Assembly (NCBI RefSeq): GCF_900104725.1
Contig: NZ_LT629758.1
Coordinates: 7,588,001-7,652,000 of the forward strand
Length of the DNA stretch: 64,000 bases
Direction: 5' to 3'
Origin: Actinoplanes derwentensis
GTDB taxonomy: Bacteria; Actinomycetota; Actinomycetes; Mycobacteriales; Micromonosporaceae
In this document: positions 17,389-25,897 of the stretch, in pieces
Numbering within the stretch: the first letter of the stretch is position 1
Layout of the letters: each line of letters begins with the position of its first letter
The notes under the pieces: generated by a model
Database searches by the model: none
Told to the model about the DNA's origin: nothing
What the model saw: the letters and a program-made list of their open reading frames with translations, nothing else
Position numbers and translations under genes: made by a program

Positions 17389-17837
17389 GGAGACGGCGGC
17401 AACGCGGTAGGCGTCTCCACGAGGCGCGACAGCACCACCATGCTGCGGGTGGAGGTCACGAAGGGCTCCGCCCGCAGCTTCTCCAACGCCTGTTCGAGGT
17501 GCCCGATGTCGGCGGCCCGCAGGTGCACCAGCGCGTCGGCCTGCCCGGAGACCGTGTAGGCCCCGACGACTTCCGGATGCCGCCGGGCGGCGACGGTGAT
17601 CTGGGCCGGGGTGGTCCGCCCGGTGCAGAACAGCTCGACGAAGGCCTCGGTGGTCCACCCCACGGCGGCCGGCTCGATGACAGCCGTGAATCCCTTGATG
17701 ACCCCGGACGAGCGCAGTCGATCGACGCGCCTTTTCACCGCCGGTGCGGACAACGACACCTTGGCACCGATCTCGGCATACGAAGCGCGGGCATCGGCGA
17801 CGAGTAGCGCAATGATTCGCTGGTCGACCGCGTCCAT
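17385..17837 (-). CDS. Lrp/AsnC family transcriptional regulator
   Basis: 150 residues from the ATG at 17837. A TTG six bases upstream (17843) has a better-spaced GGAGG and may be the true start. The N-terminal helix-turn-helix is MDAVDQRIIALLVADARASYAEIG...SLSAPAVKRRVDRL; the C-terminal RAM/ACT sensor domain (about 65-140) includes VVGAYTVSGQADALVHLRA. It is divergent from the dimethylargininase gene by 74 bases, the layout of an Lrp regulator that controls its neighbour and itself in response to an amino acid, here possibly arginine, a methylarginine or ornithine. Confidence 0.85.
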   Translation of the reverse strand: MDAVDQRIIALLVADARASYAEIGAKVSLSAPAVKRRVDRLRSSGVIKGFTAVIEPAAVGWTTEAFVELFCTGRTTPAQITVAARRHPEVVGAYTVSGQADALVHLRAADIGHLEQALEKLRAEPFVTSTRSMVVLSRLVETPTALPPSP

Positions 17838-17877
17838 CTGCAACGATTCGCCTCCGAGGAGCAAGATTTAGAGCTGT

Positions 17878-17910
17878 TTGCTGCAACTCAGCGTACCTAG
17901 GCTTTAGCCT
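17878..17910. promoter_or_regulatory. Candidate operator between Lrp and dimethylargininase genes
   Basis: The 74-base divergent gap holds TTGCTGCAA (17878-17886), a near-palindrome, and a perfect short inverted repeat AGGCT-TT-AGCCT (17899-17910) ending one base before the dimethylargininase ATG. No clear ribosome binding site precedes that ATG, so the transcript may be leaderless and the repeat would then sit on the core promoter. Binding by the adjacent Lrp protein is inferred from position only. Confidence 0.35.
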
Positions 17911-17911
17911 C

Positions 17912-18742
17912 ATGAGCTACATGGAGCGCTTGCCGCGAAACAGGACATACCTCATGTGTCCGCCTCAGCATTTCACGGTCGAGTACGCCATCAACCCGTG
18001 GATGGACACCACCGCCGCAGTCGACGCCGATCTCGCGGTCCGGCAGTGGGACAAGCTCCGCACCACGCTCACCGGCCTCGGCCACGTCGTGCACGTGCTC
18101 GACCCGGTGCCCGGCCTGCCGGACATGGTCTACTCCGCGAACGGCGCCTTCTCGGTGGACGGCACCGTCTACGGTGCCCGGTTCCGCTACCCACAGCGGG
18201 CGAACGAAGCGGTCGAGCACCGGACGTTCTACCAACGCGGTGACGACTGGCGTTTTGTTGCTCCGGAGCACGTGAACGAGGGTGAGGGCGACTTCGCGTA
18301 CCTGCCGAACGCGTACGGCGGCATCGTCCTAGCCGGTTACGGCTTCCGCACCGACCCGGCCGCCCACGCCGAGGCGCAGGAGGTGCTGGGCCGCCCGGTG
18401 ATCTCCCTCAAGCTGGTCGACCCGGCCTTCTACCACCTGGACACCGCGCTGGCCGCCCTCGATGACCGGCACGTCACCTACTACCCCGGGGCCTTCTCGC
18501 CGGCATCCCAGCGGATCCTCGCCCAGCTCTTCCCGGACGCGGTGCTCGCCGACCGGGCTGATGCCGAAGCCTTCGGCCTCAACCTGGTCAGCGACGGCCG
18601 GCACGTGATCCTCAACACTGAGGCCGTCGCGATGGGGCACAAGGTGCGGGAAGCCGGATACCTGCCGGTTCACGTCGAACTCTCCGAACTCAAACGTGGC
18701 GGCGGCAGCGTCAAATGTGCCGTAGCCGAGCTACGGGCCTGA
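17912..18742 (+). CDS. ddaH: Dimethylargininase (N-dimethylarginine dimethylaminohydrolase)
   Basis: 276 residues. The enzyme splits methylated arginines (or a related guanidine) to citrulline and an amine using a Cys-His-Glu centre. The nucleophile is C269 in GGGSVKCAVAEL, the histidine is in FYHLDTAL, and the acidic substrate-binding segments are EGEGDFAY and the NPWMDT loop near the start. Length fits the short bacterial DDAH family of guanidino-group modifying enzymes. It is divergent from an Lrp regulator; a distant arginine deiminase of the same superfamily lies at 29.6 kb. DDAH versus a related ornithine/arginine hydrolase cannot be fully separated without biochemistry. Confidence 0.85.
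   Translation: MSYMERLPRNRTYLMCPPQHFTVEYAINPWMDTTAAVDADLAVRQWDKLRTTLTGLGHVVHVLDPVPGLPDMVYSANGAFSVDGTVYGARFRYPQRANEAVEHRTFYQRGDDWRFVAPEHVNEGEGDFAYLPNAYGGIVLAGYGFRTDPAAHAEAQEVLGRPVISLKLVDPAFYHLDTALAALDDRHVTYYPGAFSPASQRILAQLFPDAVLADRADAEAFGLNLVSDGRHVILNTEAVAMGHKVREAGYLPVHVELSELKRGGGSVKCAVAELRA
18720..18736 (+). terminator. Small hairpin at the 3' end of ddaH
   Basis: A 7-bp perfect stem (CCGTAGC / GCTACGG, three-base loop) covers the last codons of ddaH. It may weaken read-through into the proteasome activator gene 44 bases on. It could be chance, since it is within coding sequence. Confidence 0.25.
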
Positions 18743-18786
18743 TCCTCAGCAACCGCACGAGCATTTGCTCGAACCGGTGCGTAAAG

Positions 18787-19362
18787 ATGGAGCGCATGAC
18801 CGCTGACCCCCGAACTACCGAGTCCCAGGAAGACGGCACCGTCATCGTGGTGGGCCCCGACGGCCGCCCGATGGGCACGATCAACGAGAACGGTGCGCTC
18901 ATCCCCGAGGAGCCCGGCAACCTCATCGAGCAGCCGGCGAAGGTCATGCGCATTGGCAGCATGATCAAGCAACTACTCGAAGAGGTGCGGGCCGCTCCAC
19001 TCGACGAGGCCAGTCGCACTCGGCTGCGGGAGATTCACCAGCGTTCGATCAAGGAGCTGGAGGACGGCCTGGCCCCCGAGTTGCGCGAGGAACTGGAGCG
19101 CCTGTCCCTGCCGTTCGAGGGTGAGACCCCGCCGAGCGAGGCCGAACTGCGCATCGCCCAGGCCCAGCTGGTCGGCTGGCTGGAAGGCCTTTTCCACGGC
19201 ATCCAGGCCGCCCTCGTCGCCCAGCAGATGGCCGCGCGACTCCAGCTCGAACAGATGCGCGGCGTCCCCGGCATGCCGGCCCTCCCCGCGGGCACAATGA
19301 TCCCCGGTAAGCCCGCGGCAGGCGTGGCTGAGGCTTCCGGACAAACGGGTCAATACCTCTAA
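18787..19362 (+). CDS. bpa: Bacterial proteasome activator Bpa/PafE
   Basis: 191 residues from the ATG at 18787; an ATG at 18796 is equally possible. The N-terminal strand motif VIVVGPDGRPMGTI leads into a four-helix core (about 55-165) with KVMRIGSMIKQLLEEVR and AELRIAQAQLVGWLEGLFHGIQ. The last residues are SGQTGQYL: the terminal GQYL is the motif by which this family docks on the 20S alpha-ring and opens the gate, allowing ATP-independent degradation of unfolded proteins. It therefore implies a 20S proteasome elsewhere in the genome. It stands alone, not with pup-prcBA. Confidence 0.92.
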   Translation: MERMTADPRTTESQEDGTVIVVGPDGRPMGTINENGALIPEEPGNLIEQPAKVMRIGSMIKQLLEEVRAAPLDEASRTRLREIHQRSIKELEDGLAPELREELERLSLPFEGETPPSEAELRIAQAQLVGWLEGLFHGIQAALVAQQMAARLQLEQMRGVPGMPALPAGTMIPGKPAAGVAEASGQTGQYL

Positions 19363-19491
19363 AAACACATTTACCGTACGCTGCGGTCGCCCCGCCGAAC
19401 CAGGACGCCCCGTTTCGTCCCCGCAAGGCAGGGCGACCCTCACGGCCTCCCCGCGCCCACCGGGCGTATGCGCCCCTCAAGGCCACCCTGG

Positions 19492-19526
19492 GGGTACCAG
19501 GCCCGCCAGTCCCAGACCTGGTACCC
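19492..19526. terminator. Inverted repeat in the convergent gap after bpa
   Basis: A perfect 10-bp inverted repeat (GGGTACCAGG / CCTGGTACCC) with a 15-base loop sits in the 290-base gap between bpa and the I36-type gene, whose stops face each other. It is about 130 bases from each. Terminator-like, but a protein binding site is possible. The rest of the gap shows no gene. Confidence 0.45.
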
Positions 19527-19562
19527 ATCAAACATCTGACCCGGTCGAGCCCTCTCGACCAC

Positions 19563-19607
19563 TGATCAGCCTTGGTTGCCGTCACACGGCACTCAACGGG
19601 CTGATCA
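19563..19607 (-). terminator. Two-part hairpin after the I36 inhibitor gene
   Basis: Outer arms TGATCAGCC / GGCTGATCA (9 bp, perfect) enclose an inner GCCGT-CAC-ACGGC hairpin with a further TTG/CAA pairing between. It begins 46 bases past the stop of the minus-strand I36 gene and is the likely terminator. Confidence 0.55.
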
Positions 19608-19652
19608 TCGATACGCGTCGCCTGCCGAGTGCCGTCGCAGTGCCGGGCTCGA

Positions 19653-20072
19653 TCAGTACGGGTCCGGCGACCAACTGATGGACGAAGCCTTGTCGTTCAC
19701 GTGTGACGGGGCGTTGCGCTGGCTGTTGGGGGCGACATCGAACCAGTCGCCGCTCTTGTAGTTGTTGAAGTTGCCGTGCTCGTAGAGCCGGATCGACTGG
19801 TTCGTGTTGTTGACGACGAACGACGCGGAGTCGTTGAGGTCCACGCCGTTGGTGTAGCGGTGGCCCCGGAAGTCGGCGACGTAACCCGGGCCGCCCGAGC
19901 CCATCTCGGTCACGACCGAGACGCTGCCCTTGTAGTTGTAGTCCTGGTAGAGGCAGACCTGGCCGGCCCCGCAGGTGTAGACAGCCAGCGCGGCCGTCGG
20001 GGCCACCACGAGGGATCCCGCGACGGCGGCGGCCGCGCCGATGGCGGCCTTGATGGCGGTTCGCTTGTTCAT
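19653..20072 (-). CDS. Secreted peptidase inhibitor I36-family protein
   Basis: 139 residues. A Sec signal peptide (basic start, hydrophobic core 9-24, cleavage near TAALA-VYTC) precedes a small disulfide-containing beta domain. CGAGQVCLYQDYNYKGSVSVV and later IRLYEHGNFNNYKSGDWF are crystallin-like repeats typical of the I36 (SMI) metalloprotease inhibitor family of actinomycetes. The product should be exported and may inhibit secreted proteases or act in the envelope; activity is inferred. GAGG lies five to six bases before the ATG. Confidence 0.8.
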   Translation of the reverse strand: MNKRTAIKAAIGAAAAVAGSLVVAPTAALAVYTCGAGQVCLYQDYNYKGSVSVVTEMGSGGPGYVADFRGHRYTNGVDLNDSASFVVNNTNQSIRLYEHGNFNNYKSGDWFDVAPNSQRNAPSHVNDKASSISWSPDPY

Positions 20073-20463
20073 GACACCTCTTCGTCGATTTCTTGGAATG
20101 TGCTAGACGAAGGTAGTCATAAGCTTGTTTACACTTACTTTTCTCCCAATGGAGAAATACTTGATACTCCAGGTCGAAGCCATTTCATCGGTTAAGTCGG
20201 GTGATTCAGGCAACAAATCATGCGGAATGGTAACCAGTCGACGTCGTCGCATTCTTGATTCCTCGCGCCTGCATGGGGCACGGCCTGGCAGTGGGCCGGG
20301 GCGGCCGGACAGCGCAGAGGCCCGGCAGTGGGGTGATCTGGCCGGGTGGGACGCATTCGGCCCGGCGGACGCGGGGAGACCTGGAGGGAACGCCTACGTC
20401 GCGGGGACGGTGCGGGGCGTCCTGGATTCTGCGGGGCGGCCCCTGGCGTATCCGCGAAGGGTC
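20073..20463. other. 391-base intergenic region with an AT-richer half
   Basis: The part next to the inhibitor gene (about 20073-20260) is clearly less GC-rich than its surroundings and should carry the inhibitor promoter on the minus strand; I cannot fix the -35/-10 with certainty. The right part (20260-20463) is very G-rich on the plus strand and has no convincing reading frame, ribosome binding site or long hairpin. It lies downstream of the HAD gene, so it may be 3' untranslated sequence. Confidence 0.4.
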
Positions 20464-21261
20464 TTACAGGGTGAACACCGACTCCAGATAGGCCGCGACT
20501 CCGTCGGCGTCGTTGGTGCCGGTGGTCTCGTCGGCGATCGCGCGCAGCGTGGCGTGGGCGTTGCCGACCGCCACGCCGTGACCGGCCCAGGTGAGCAGTG
20601 GAATGTCGTTGGGCATGTCGCCGAAGGCCACCACCTGGTCGGCGGCGATGCCCCGGCGCTCGCAGAACCAGGCCAGGCCGGCCGCTTTCGTCACCCCGGC
20701 GGCGGAGATCTCGACCAGTGCCGACGACGAGGACCGGGTGGCCACGGCCTGATCGCCGAGGGTGCGGCTGATCAGGGACAGGAAGTCGTCGGGATCGGCG
20801 ACCGAGGAACGGGCCAGCAGTTTGACGGCGGGACCGGCGGTCAGCTCGTCGGGGGAGGCGATGACCCGCACCACGCTGGCGTCGTGCTCCCAGCGGATGG
20901 TCCAGGTGTCCTCGTGCAGGAACGCCCGCCCGTCCTCGACCTCGACGGCCAGCGAGATGTCGGGGATCTCGGCGCGCAGACTCTTCACCACGGCGAGCAG
21001 GACGTCGGTGTCGAACGGACTCGTCCGCACCACCTCGTCACGATCCGGGTCGTAGATCACCGCACCGTTGGCGCAGACCGCCGGCAGCGGGGCCGGCAAC
21101 TGGTCGTAGATCTGCTGGAGCCAGCGCAGCGGCCGTCCGGTGACCAGGACCAGCGGCACCGGGAGCCGGCCCAGCACGTCGAGCGTGCGCGGGCTGAGAA
21201 CACGCTCGCTGGTGATCAGCGTGCCGTCGATGTCTGAGGCGACCAGCCGATAAGGGTGCAT
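20464..21261 (-). CDS. HAD-superfamily (Cof-type) phosphatase
   Basis: 265 residues from the ATG at 21261; a GTG immediately before it (21264) is also possible. HAD motifs are complete: motif I SDIDGTL, motif II VTGRP, motif III lysine in TKAAGL, and motif IV GDMPNDIPLL. The C2-type cap between motifs II and III places it in the Cof/YbiV group, which acts on sugar phosphates and other phosphometabolites. Its ATG shares a base with the stop of the preceding HAD gene (TGATG), so the two are translated together. The substrate is unknown. Confidence 0.85.
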   Translation of the reverse strand: MHPYRLVASDIDGTLITSERVLSPRTLDVLGRLPVPLVLVTGRPLRWLQQIYDQLPAPLPAVCANGAVIYDPDRDEVVRTSPFDTDVLLAVVKSLRAEIPDISLAVEVEDGRAFLHEDTWTIRWEHDASVVRVIASPDELTAGPAVKLLARSSVADPDDFLSLISRTLGDQAVATRSSSSALVEISAAGVTKAAGLAWFCERRGIAADQVVAFGDMPNDIPLLTWAGHGVAVGNAHATLRAIADETTGTNDADGVAAYLESVFTL

Positions 21262-22070
21262 CACCTCGACAATAGCCGGTCCAGATAGACCGCCACCCCG
21301 TCCTGGTCATTGGTGAGGGTCACACCGTCGGCGACCGCCAGCAGTGTCGGGTGCGCGTTGGCGACGGCCACCCGGCCCCACCCGGCCCAGGCGAACATCG
21401 GCAGGTCGTTGGGCATGTCGCCGAAGACCAGCACGTCGGCCGGGTCGACGCCGACGGCCTCGGCGACCACCGACAGGCCGGTGCCCTTGTCGACGTCGGC
21501 GGGGCAGATCTCCACGTAGTCCAGGCCGGCCTGGGTGACGGTCGCGAGGTCCGGCGGGACCACCCGGCGGGCGGCGTCGAGCAGCTCGTCGACGTCCAGT
21601 TCGAACGACCGGGCGAACGCCTTGATCACCTCGCCGTCGAGGCATTCGGCGCGGGTCCGGGACTCGACGGTGACCGGGTAACGCCAGGTCGGGTCGTAGT
21701 CGCCCCAGAGCGGCGAGTCGTCGTGCTCCAGTGCCTCGAACATCACCGACAGCGGGCCGGCCACCGACTCCAGCGCGCCGAGCGCCTCGCCCAGTGCCTT
21801 GCCGGGCAGGCGGGCCTGCCGCAGGTAACGAGAGTCGGCCAGGTCGAGCACCCAGCCGCCCTGCGCGAGCACCAGGAAGTCGGCGACGCGGATGTCGTTG
21901 CGGGTGAGCGAGGTGAGCCGGGGGCCTCGGCCGGTGGCGGCCACGATGCGGATCCCGGCGGCGCGGACCCGGTCGAGGACCTCGTGCGTGTAGGCCGAGA
22001 CGGTGTCGTCGCTGCGGACGAGAGTGCCGTCCAGATCCGTGGCGATCAGTTTCGGGAGCCCTGGCTTCAT
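21261..22070 (-). CDS. HAD-superfamily (Cof-type) phosphatase, paralogue
   Basis: 269 residues from the ATG at 22070, chosen for the GGAGGG five to six bases upstream and because the protein then opens MKPGLPKLIATDLDGTL with motif I. Motif II is ATGRGP, motif III lysine is in DKGTGLSVV and motif IV is GDMPNDLPMF. It resembles the downstream gene over its full length and is probably its tandem duplicate. The pair follows serS but is separated from it by a strong hairpin. Confidence 0.85.
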   Translation of the reverse strand: MKPGLPKLIATDLDGTLVRSDDTVSAYTHEVLDRVRAAGIRIVAATGRGPRLTSLTRNDIRVADFLVLAQGGWVLDLADSRYLRQARLPGKALGEALGALESVAGPLSVMFEALEHDDSPLWGDYDPTWRYPVTVESRTRAECLDGEVIKAFARSFELDVDELLDAARRVVPPDLATVTQAGLDYVEICPADVDKGTGLSVVAEAVGVDPADVLVFGDMPNDLPMFAWAGWGRVAVANAHPTLLAVADGVTLTNDQDGVAVYLDRLLSR

Positions 22071-22127
22071 CGAAACCCTCCGTTGGGTCAACTGACCCCC
22101 GCGGAGTGCGGAAGGAGAACGGTACAC

Positions 22128-22169
22128 CCGTTCGGCTACCAGCATCTATGACAACTGGTAGCCGAACGG
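22128..22169 (-). terminator. Strong hairpin terminator after serS
   Basis: A perfect 15-bp inverted repeat (CCGTTCGGCTACCAG / CTGGTAGCCGAACGG) with a 12-base loop begins eight bases after the serS stop on the minus strand. No U-tract follows. Confidence 0.75.
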
Positions 22170-22176
22170 TTGCGCG

Positions 22177-23433
22177 CTACTTAACGGGTTCCAGCACGTC
22201 CCGGCCGCCGAGGAACGGCTGGAGCGCCTTCGGCACCCGCACCGAGCCGTCGGACTGCTGATGGTTCTCCAGGATCGGAATAAGCCAGCGGGTGGTCGCG
22301 AGCGTCCCGTTCAGGGTGGCGGCGGTCTGCGGCTTGCCGTTCTCGTCCCGGTACCGCACGTTGAGCCGGCGGGCCTGGAACGTGGTGGTGTTCGACGTCG
22401 AGGTGACCTCGCGGTAGCGCTGCTGGGACGGCACCCAGGCCTCGCAGTCGAACTTGCGGACCGCGCTCGACCCGAGGTCACCGGCGGCCACGTCGATCAC
22501 CCGGTACGGGACCTCGACCTTGGCCAGCATCTCCTCCTCCATCGCGAGCAGCCGCTGGTGTTCCTCGGCGGCGTCCTCGGGACGGCAGAACGAGAACATC
22601 TCCACCTTGTCGAACTGGTGCACACGCAGGATGCCGCGCACGTCCTTGCCGTGCGAGCCGGCTTCCCGGCGGTAACACGACGACCAGCCCGCGTAACGCC
22701 GCGGCCCGTCCAGGTCGAGGATCTCGTTCGAGTGGTACGCCGCGAGCGCGACCTCCGACGTGCCGACCAGGTAGAGGTCGTCGGCCGGGAGGTGGTAGAC
22801 CTCGCTGGCGTGGGCACCCAGGTAACCGGTGCCCTCCATCGACTCCGGCCGGACCAGGGTCGGCGTGATCGCCGGGATGAACCCGTGCTCGACGGCCTGC
22901 TGGATGGCGAGCTGGAGCATGCCGAGCTGCAGCAGCGCGCCGACACCGGTGAGGAAGTAGAACCGCGAACCGGACACTTTCGCACCACGCTCGGTGTCGA
23001 TGGCGCGCAGCGCCTCACCGATCTCCAGGTGGTCCTTCGGGTTCTCGATCCGCGGGATGTCGCCGACCTCACGCAGCACGACGAAGTCGTCCTCGCCACC
23101 GGGAGGAGCACCGGCGACCACGTTCGACACCGCCAGGTGCGCCTGCTTGAGCGCTTGCTCGGCGGTGCCGGCAGCGGCCTCGGCCGCCTTGACTTCCACG
23201 GCGAGATCTTTGGTACGGGTCAGCAGCGCCGCCCGCTCGTCACCGGAGGACTTCGCCACCTCTTTGCCGATCGACTTCTGCTCCGCCCGGACGGCCTCGA
23301 ACCGCTGGGTGGCGGCCCGCCGCTCCTCGTCGGCGCGCAGCAGGGAGTCGACGAGCTCGGGGGACTCACCGCGCAGGCGTTGGCTCGCACGGATCGATTC
23401 GGGGTCTTCACGAAGCAGACGCAGGTCAATCAC
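22177..23433 (-). CDS. serS: Seryl-tRNA synthetase
   Basis: 418 residues, the usual length. The N-terminal antiparallel coiled-coil arm that grips the tRNA long arm covers about 30-105 (rich in Glu, Lys and Ala). The class II catalytic core has motif 2 ([19 protein letters not shown]) and motif 3 near the C-terminus ([18 protein letters not shown]). The serine pocket segment [14 protein letters not shown] is intact. Essential, cytoplasmic. No tRNA-Ser gene or T-box was seen nearby. Confidence 0.96.
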   Translation of the reverse strand: MIDLRLLREDPESIRASQRLRGESPELVDSLLRADEERRAATQRFEAVRAEQKSIGKEVAKSSGDERAALLTRTKDLAVEVKAAEAAAGTAEQALKQAHLAVSNVVAGAPPGGEDDFVVLREVGDIPRIENPKDHLEIGEALRAIDTERGAKVSGSRFYFLTGVGALLQLGMLQLAIQQAVEHGFIPAITPTLVRPESMEGTGYLGAHASEVYHLPADDLYLVGTSEVALAAYHSNEILDLDGPRRYAGWSSCYRREAGSHGKDVRGILRVHQFDKVEMFSFCRPEDAAEEHQRLLAMEEEMLAKVEVPYRVIDVAAGDLGSSAVRKFDCEAWVPSQQRYREVTSTSNTTTFQARRLNVRYRDENGKPQTAATLNGTLATTRWLIPILENHQQSDGSVRVPKALQPFLGGRDVLEPVK

Positions 23434-23488
23434 GCTTGTGGAGCCTACCGGCGCGCCGGTCCGTTCAGCACCCGGATATCCCCCGGTG

Positions 23489-24205
23489 TCACGATCGGTG
23501 TGGCTGGTCCAGCTCGCCGGGCGACGAGCCGGGCAACATTGCTGGCAACGAGCCGGGTACCGAGACGAACGGTGTCGTCGGTGTGATGGTCAGGTCGAGC
23601 TGGTCGTCGAAGGGCTCCGGTTCGGGTGTGATCGCCACCCGTTCCCGGTGCGGCAGCCAGAGCGCGGCCAGTGCGGCACCCACCGCGAACAGCGCGCACC
23701 ACAGCCCCCGGCCGACCGCCACCCGGACGTCGTCCCCGGTGAGTTCCACCGTGTAGTAGCGCGGGACCAGCAGACTCGTCTGGTTCAGATGCGGCATCAG
23801 CGCCACGAGCAGGGCGAGCAGCACCCCGCCGACGGCGAGACCGGCGAGTTGCGCGTGCCGCCGCCCGGTCGCCGGGCCGAAGAGAGTCAGGACCACCGCG
23901 GTCGTCAGCAGCAGGAGCCCGGCCAGGTAACCGGCGCCCACCGCGCCCAGGTCGGGCAGGTCGGTCGGCAGGACCCGGGCGCCGGCTCCGGGTTCGGCGC
24001 CGAACCCGAACCCGTTCATGCTCGTGGTCTGCCACTCGGAGACCAGTGATCCGAAGGCCGCCACCGCGCCCAGCGCCGCGGTCAGCGCTGGGATCCGATG
24101 GTCCCGGCCCAGGTCTCGCAGGTAGGTCCGCCGGGGCCTCTCGTCGCCGAACCGGGGCTTCTCGTCGCCGAAGCTGATAACCGAGTCCTGCGCCATGTGA
24201 TCCAT
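23489..24205 (-). CDS. Four-helix membrane protein of unknown function
   Basis: 238 residues from the ATG at 24205, which has GAGGGG five bases upstream. Hydrophobic helices lie at about 34-50, 85-107, 118-135 and 167-185, with a polar N-terminus carrying two [19 protein letters not shown] repeats and a C-terminal cytoplasmic tail rich in Pro, Thr and Asp. No enzyme motif was seen. It is divergent from the OsmC gene by 58 bases. Conserved membrane proteins of this plan are common in actinomycetes and unassigned. Confidence 0.6.
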   Translation of the reverse strand: MDHMAQDSVISFGDEKPRFGDERPRRTYLRDLGRDHRIPALTAALGAVAAFGSLVSEWQTTSMNGFGFGAEPGAGARVLPTDLPDLGAVGAGYLAGLLLLTTAVVLTLFGPATGRRHAQLAGLAVGGVLLALLVALMPHLNQTSLLVPRYYTVELTGDDVRVAVGRGLWCALFAVGAALAALWLPHRERVAITPEPEPFDDQLDLTITPTTPFVSVPGSLPAMLPGSSPGELDQPHRS

Positions 24206-24263
24206 GATTACCCCTCGCCCGGTCGGCGGACCAACAGGCGAGATTTCGGATAACGTTCGGGTC

Positions 24264-24692
24264 ATGCCTATTCGTTCTGCTTCAGCCCGCTGGGAAGGGA
24301 ACCTCACCGAGGGTTCCGGCACTGTCAAGACCGGCAAGGGCGGACTCCAGGGCGCCTACTCGTTCAAGTCCCGTTTCGAGGAGGGCGAGGGGACCAACCC
24401 GGAGGAACTGATCGCGGCCGCGCACGCCGGCTGCTTCTCGATGGCCTTCTCGAAGGGGCTCGCCGACGAGGGCTTCACGCCCACCTCGGTGGAGACCGTC
24501 GCCAAGGTCCACCTGGACAAGACCGACGCCGGCTTCGGCGTCTCCCGCATCACCCTGGAGACGGTCGGCGACGTCCCGGGCATCGACGACGCGAAGTTCC
24601 AGGAGCTGGCGCTCTCCGCCAAGGAGAACTGCCCGATCTCCCGCCTGCTCTCGCCCGGCGCCGAGATCACCCTGGTCGCCAAACTGTCCTGA
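24264..24692 (+). CDS. OsmC/Ohr family peroxidase-like protein
   Basis: 142 residues. OsmC proteins reduce organic hydroperoxides with two cysteines, here in AHAGCFSMAF (about 52-61) and KENCPISRLL near 124. The order and spacing (about 65 residues apart) agree with OsmC rather than the shorter Ohr. The body motif GTNPEELIAAAHAGCFSMA is the family hallmark. It is followed closely by a strong hairpin, so probably monocistronic. Thiol-dependent detoxification in the cytoplasm is the expected role. Confidence 0.9.
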   Translation: MPIRSASARWEGNLTEGSGTVKTGKGGLQGAYSFKSRFEEGEGTNPEELIAAAHAGCFSMAFSKGLADEGFTPTSVETVAKVHLDKTDAGFGVSRITLETVGDVPGIDDAKFQELALSAKENCPISRLLSPGAEITLVAKLS

Positions 24693-24702
24693 CACTCCCG
24701 TG

Positions 24703-24737
24703 TTCCCGGTGCGGCCGTTCCCCGGCCGCGCCGGGAA
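24703..24737 (+). terminator. Hairpin terminator after the osmC-like gene
   Basis: A 15-bp stem (TTCCCGGTGCGGCCG / CGGCCGCGCCGGGAA) with one G-T wobble and a five-base loop begins 11 bases after the stop. Confidence 0.7.
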
Positions 24738-24755
24738 ACCGCCCTACCGGGCACA

Positions 24756-25118
24756 ATGGGGTTCGTGCCGGTCGAGATGAGCCCAGAACGTTTTGAGGAA
24801 TTGGTCGGCGAGGCCCTCGACGAGGTGCCCGTCGAGTTGATGTCGCTGATGAGCAACGTGGTCTTCCTGGTCGAGGACCTGCCCGAGGGCGGCGGTGACG
24901 ACCTGCTCGGCCTCTACGAGGGCACCGCGTTGCCCGACCGCGGCTGGGACTACGCCGGGACGCTGCCTGACCGGATCACCATCTACCGGCTGCCCACCCT
25001 GAAGGTCTGCGGGACCGAGGCGGAAGTGGTCGACGAGGTCGCGATCACCGTGGTGCACGAGATCGCCCACCACTTCGGTATCGACGACCAGCGCCTGCAC
25101 GAACTCGGTTGGGCCTGA
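24756..25118 (+). CDS. Minimal HExxH zincin (metallopeptidase family)
   Basis: 120 residues from the ATG at 24756; the GTG at 24765 or ATG at 24777 could be the real start. The C-terminal motif HEIAHHFGIDDQRLHELGW gives the zinc ligands of the minimal gluzincin family (HExxHHxGxxDxxLxxLGW), with a preceding beta sheet (ITIYRLPTLKVCG). These compact proteins are widespread in actinobacteria; their substrate is unknown. Cytoplasmic, no signal peptide. Confidence 0.85.
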   Translation: MGFVPVEMSPERFEELVGEALDEVPVELMSLMSNVVFLVEDLPEGGGDDLLGLYEGTALPDRGWDYAGTLPDRITIYRLPTLKVCGTEAEVVDEVAITVVHEIAHHFGIDDQRLHELGWA

Positions 25119-25148
25119 TCCCTTGAATCGCGGGCCTACGCTGGGCTC

Positions 25149-25892
25149 ATGCGCAGCGAACTTTTCTCAGCCGAGAACCTGGAGAAAGAGCACAGTCAGC
25201 CGGGCCTCCGGCTGCAGAACGCGAAGCTTCTCAAGGCCGAGCTGAACGGTGAGTTCCTGGCCCGGACCGGCTCAATGGTCGCCTATCAGGGGCAGGTGAC
25301 GTTCGAGGCACTCGGCTCCGGGGGCCTCGGCAAATTCCTCAAGCAGAAGCTGACCGGCGAGGGCGTCCCGCTGATGCGGATCCGTGGCAACGGTGACGTC
25401 TTCCTCGCCGAGAACGCGGCCGACATCCACCTGATCGATCTGGAGCCCGGCGACGCCCTCTCCATCAACGGGGCGAACGTGCTGGCCTTCGACTCGACGC
25501 TGAACTACGACATCAAGATGGTCAACGGTGCCGGCATGTTCTCCAGCGCCGGCCTGTTCAACTGCGTCTTCACCGGTCACGGCCGGATCGCGGTCACCAC
25601 CAAGGGCACCCCGGTGGTGCTCAACGTCGACCAGCCGACCTTCGTCGACCCGCAGGCCGCGATCGCCTGGTCGGCCAGTCTGCAGACCGGTTTCCACCGG
25701 GCCGAGCAGCTCGGTCTCGGCACTCTGCTGGGCCGCACCACCGGCGAGCGTTTCACGATGAGTTTCGCCGGTCAGGGCTTCGTCATCGTCCAGCCGTCCG
25801 AGGAGCCGCCCGGCGGCCTGGCTGGAGCCGGTTCCGGCTCCAGCGGGAAATCCAGCGGCGGCGGCCTGCTGGACAACATCTTCGACGACTGA
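25149..25892 (+). CDS. AIM24 family protein
   Basis: 247 residues. The AIM24 (TspO-associated/altered inheritance of mitochondria 24) beta-rich domain fills about 20-215, with GEFLARTGSMVAYQG, DIHLIDLEPGD and LFNCVFTGHGRIAVTTKG. The C-terminal 30 residues are Gly/Ser-rich ending LLDNIFDD. Cytoplasmic, role unknown. A perfect 11-bp inverted repeat (25821-25844) falls in the coding DNA for the Gly/Ser tail and might act as an RNA hairpin. It converges with pheA, five bases between stops. Confidence 0.85.
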   Translation: MRSELFSAENLEKEHSQPGLRLQNAKLLKAELNGEFLARTGSMVAYQGQVTFEALGSGGLGKFLKQKLTGEGVPLMRIRGNGDVFLAENAADIHLIDLEPGDALSINGANVLAFDSTLNYDIKMVNGAGMFSSAGLFNCVFTGHGRIAVTTKGTPVVLNVDQPTFVDPQAAIAWSASLQTGFHRAEQLGLGTLLGRTTGERFTMSFAGQGFVIVQPSEEPPGGLAGAGSGSSGKSSGGGLLDNIFDD

Positions 25893-25897
25893 GGCCG

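Noticed and set aside
20255..20491. Possible short gene in the G-rich half of the 391-base gap
   Set aside because: No ribosome binding site, no family, and it overlaps the end of the HAD gene on the other strand.
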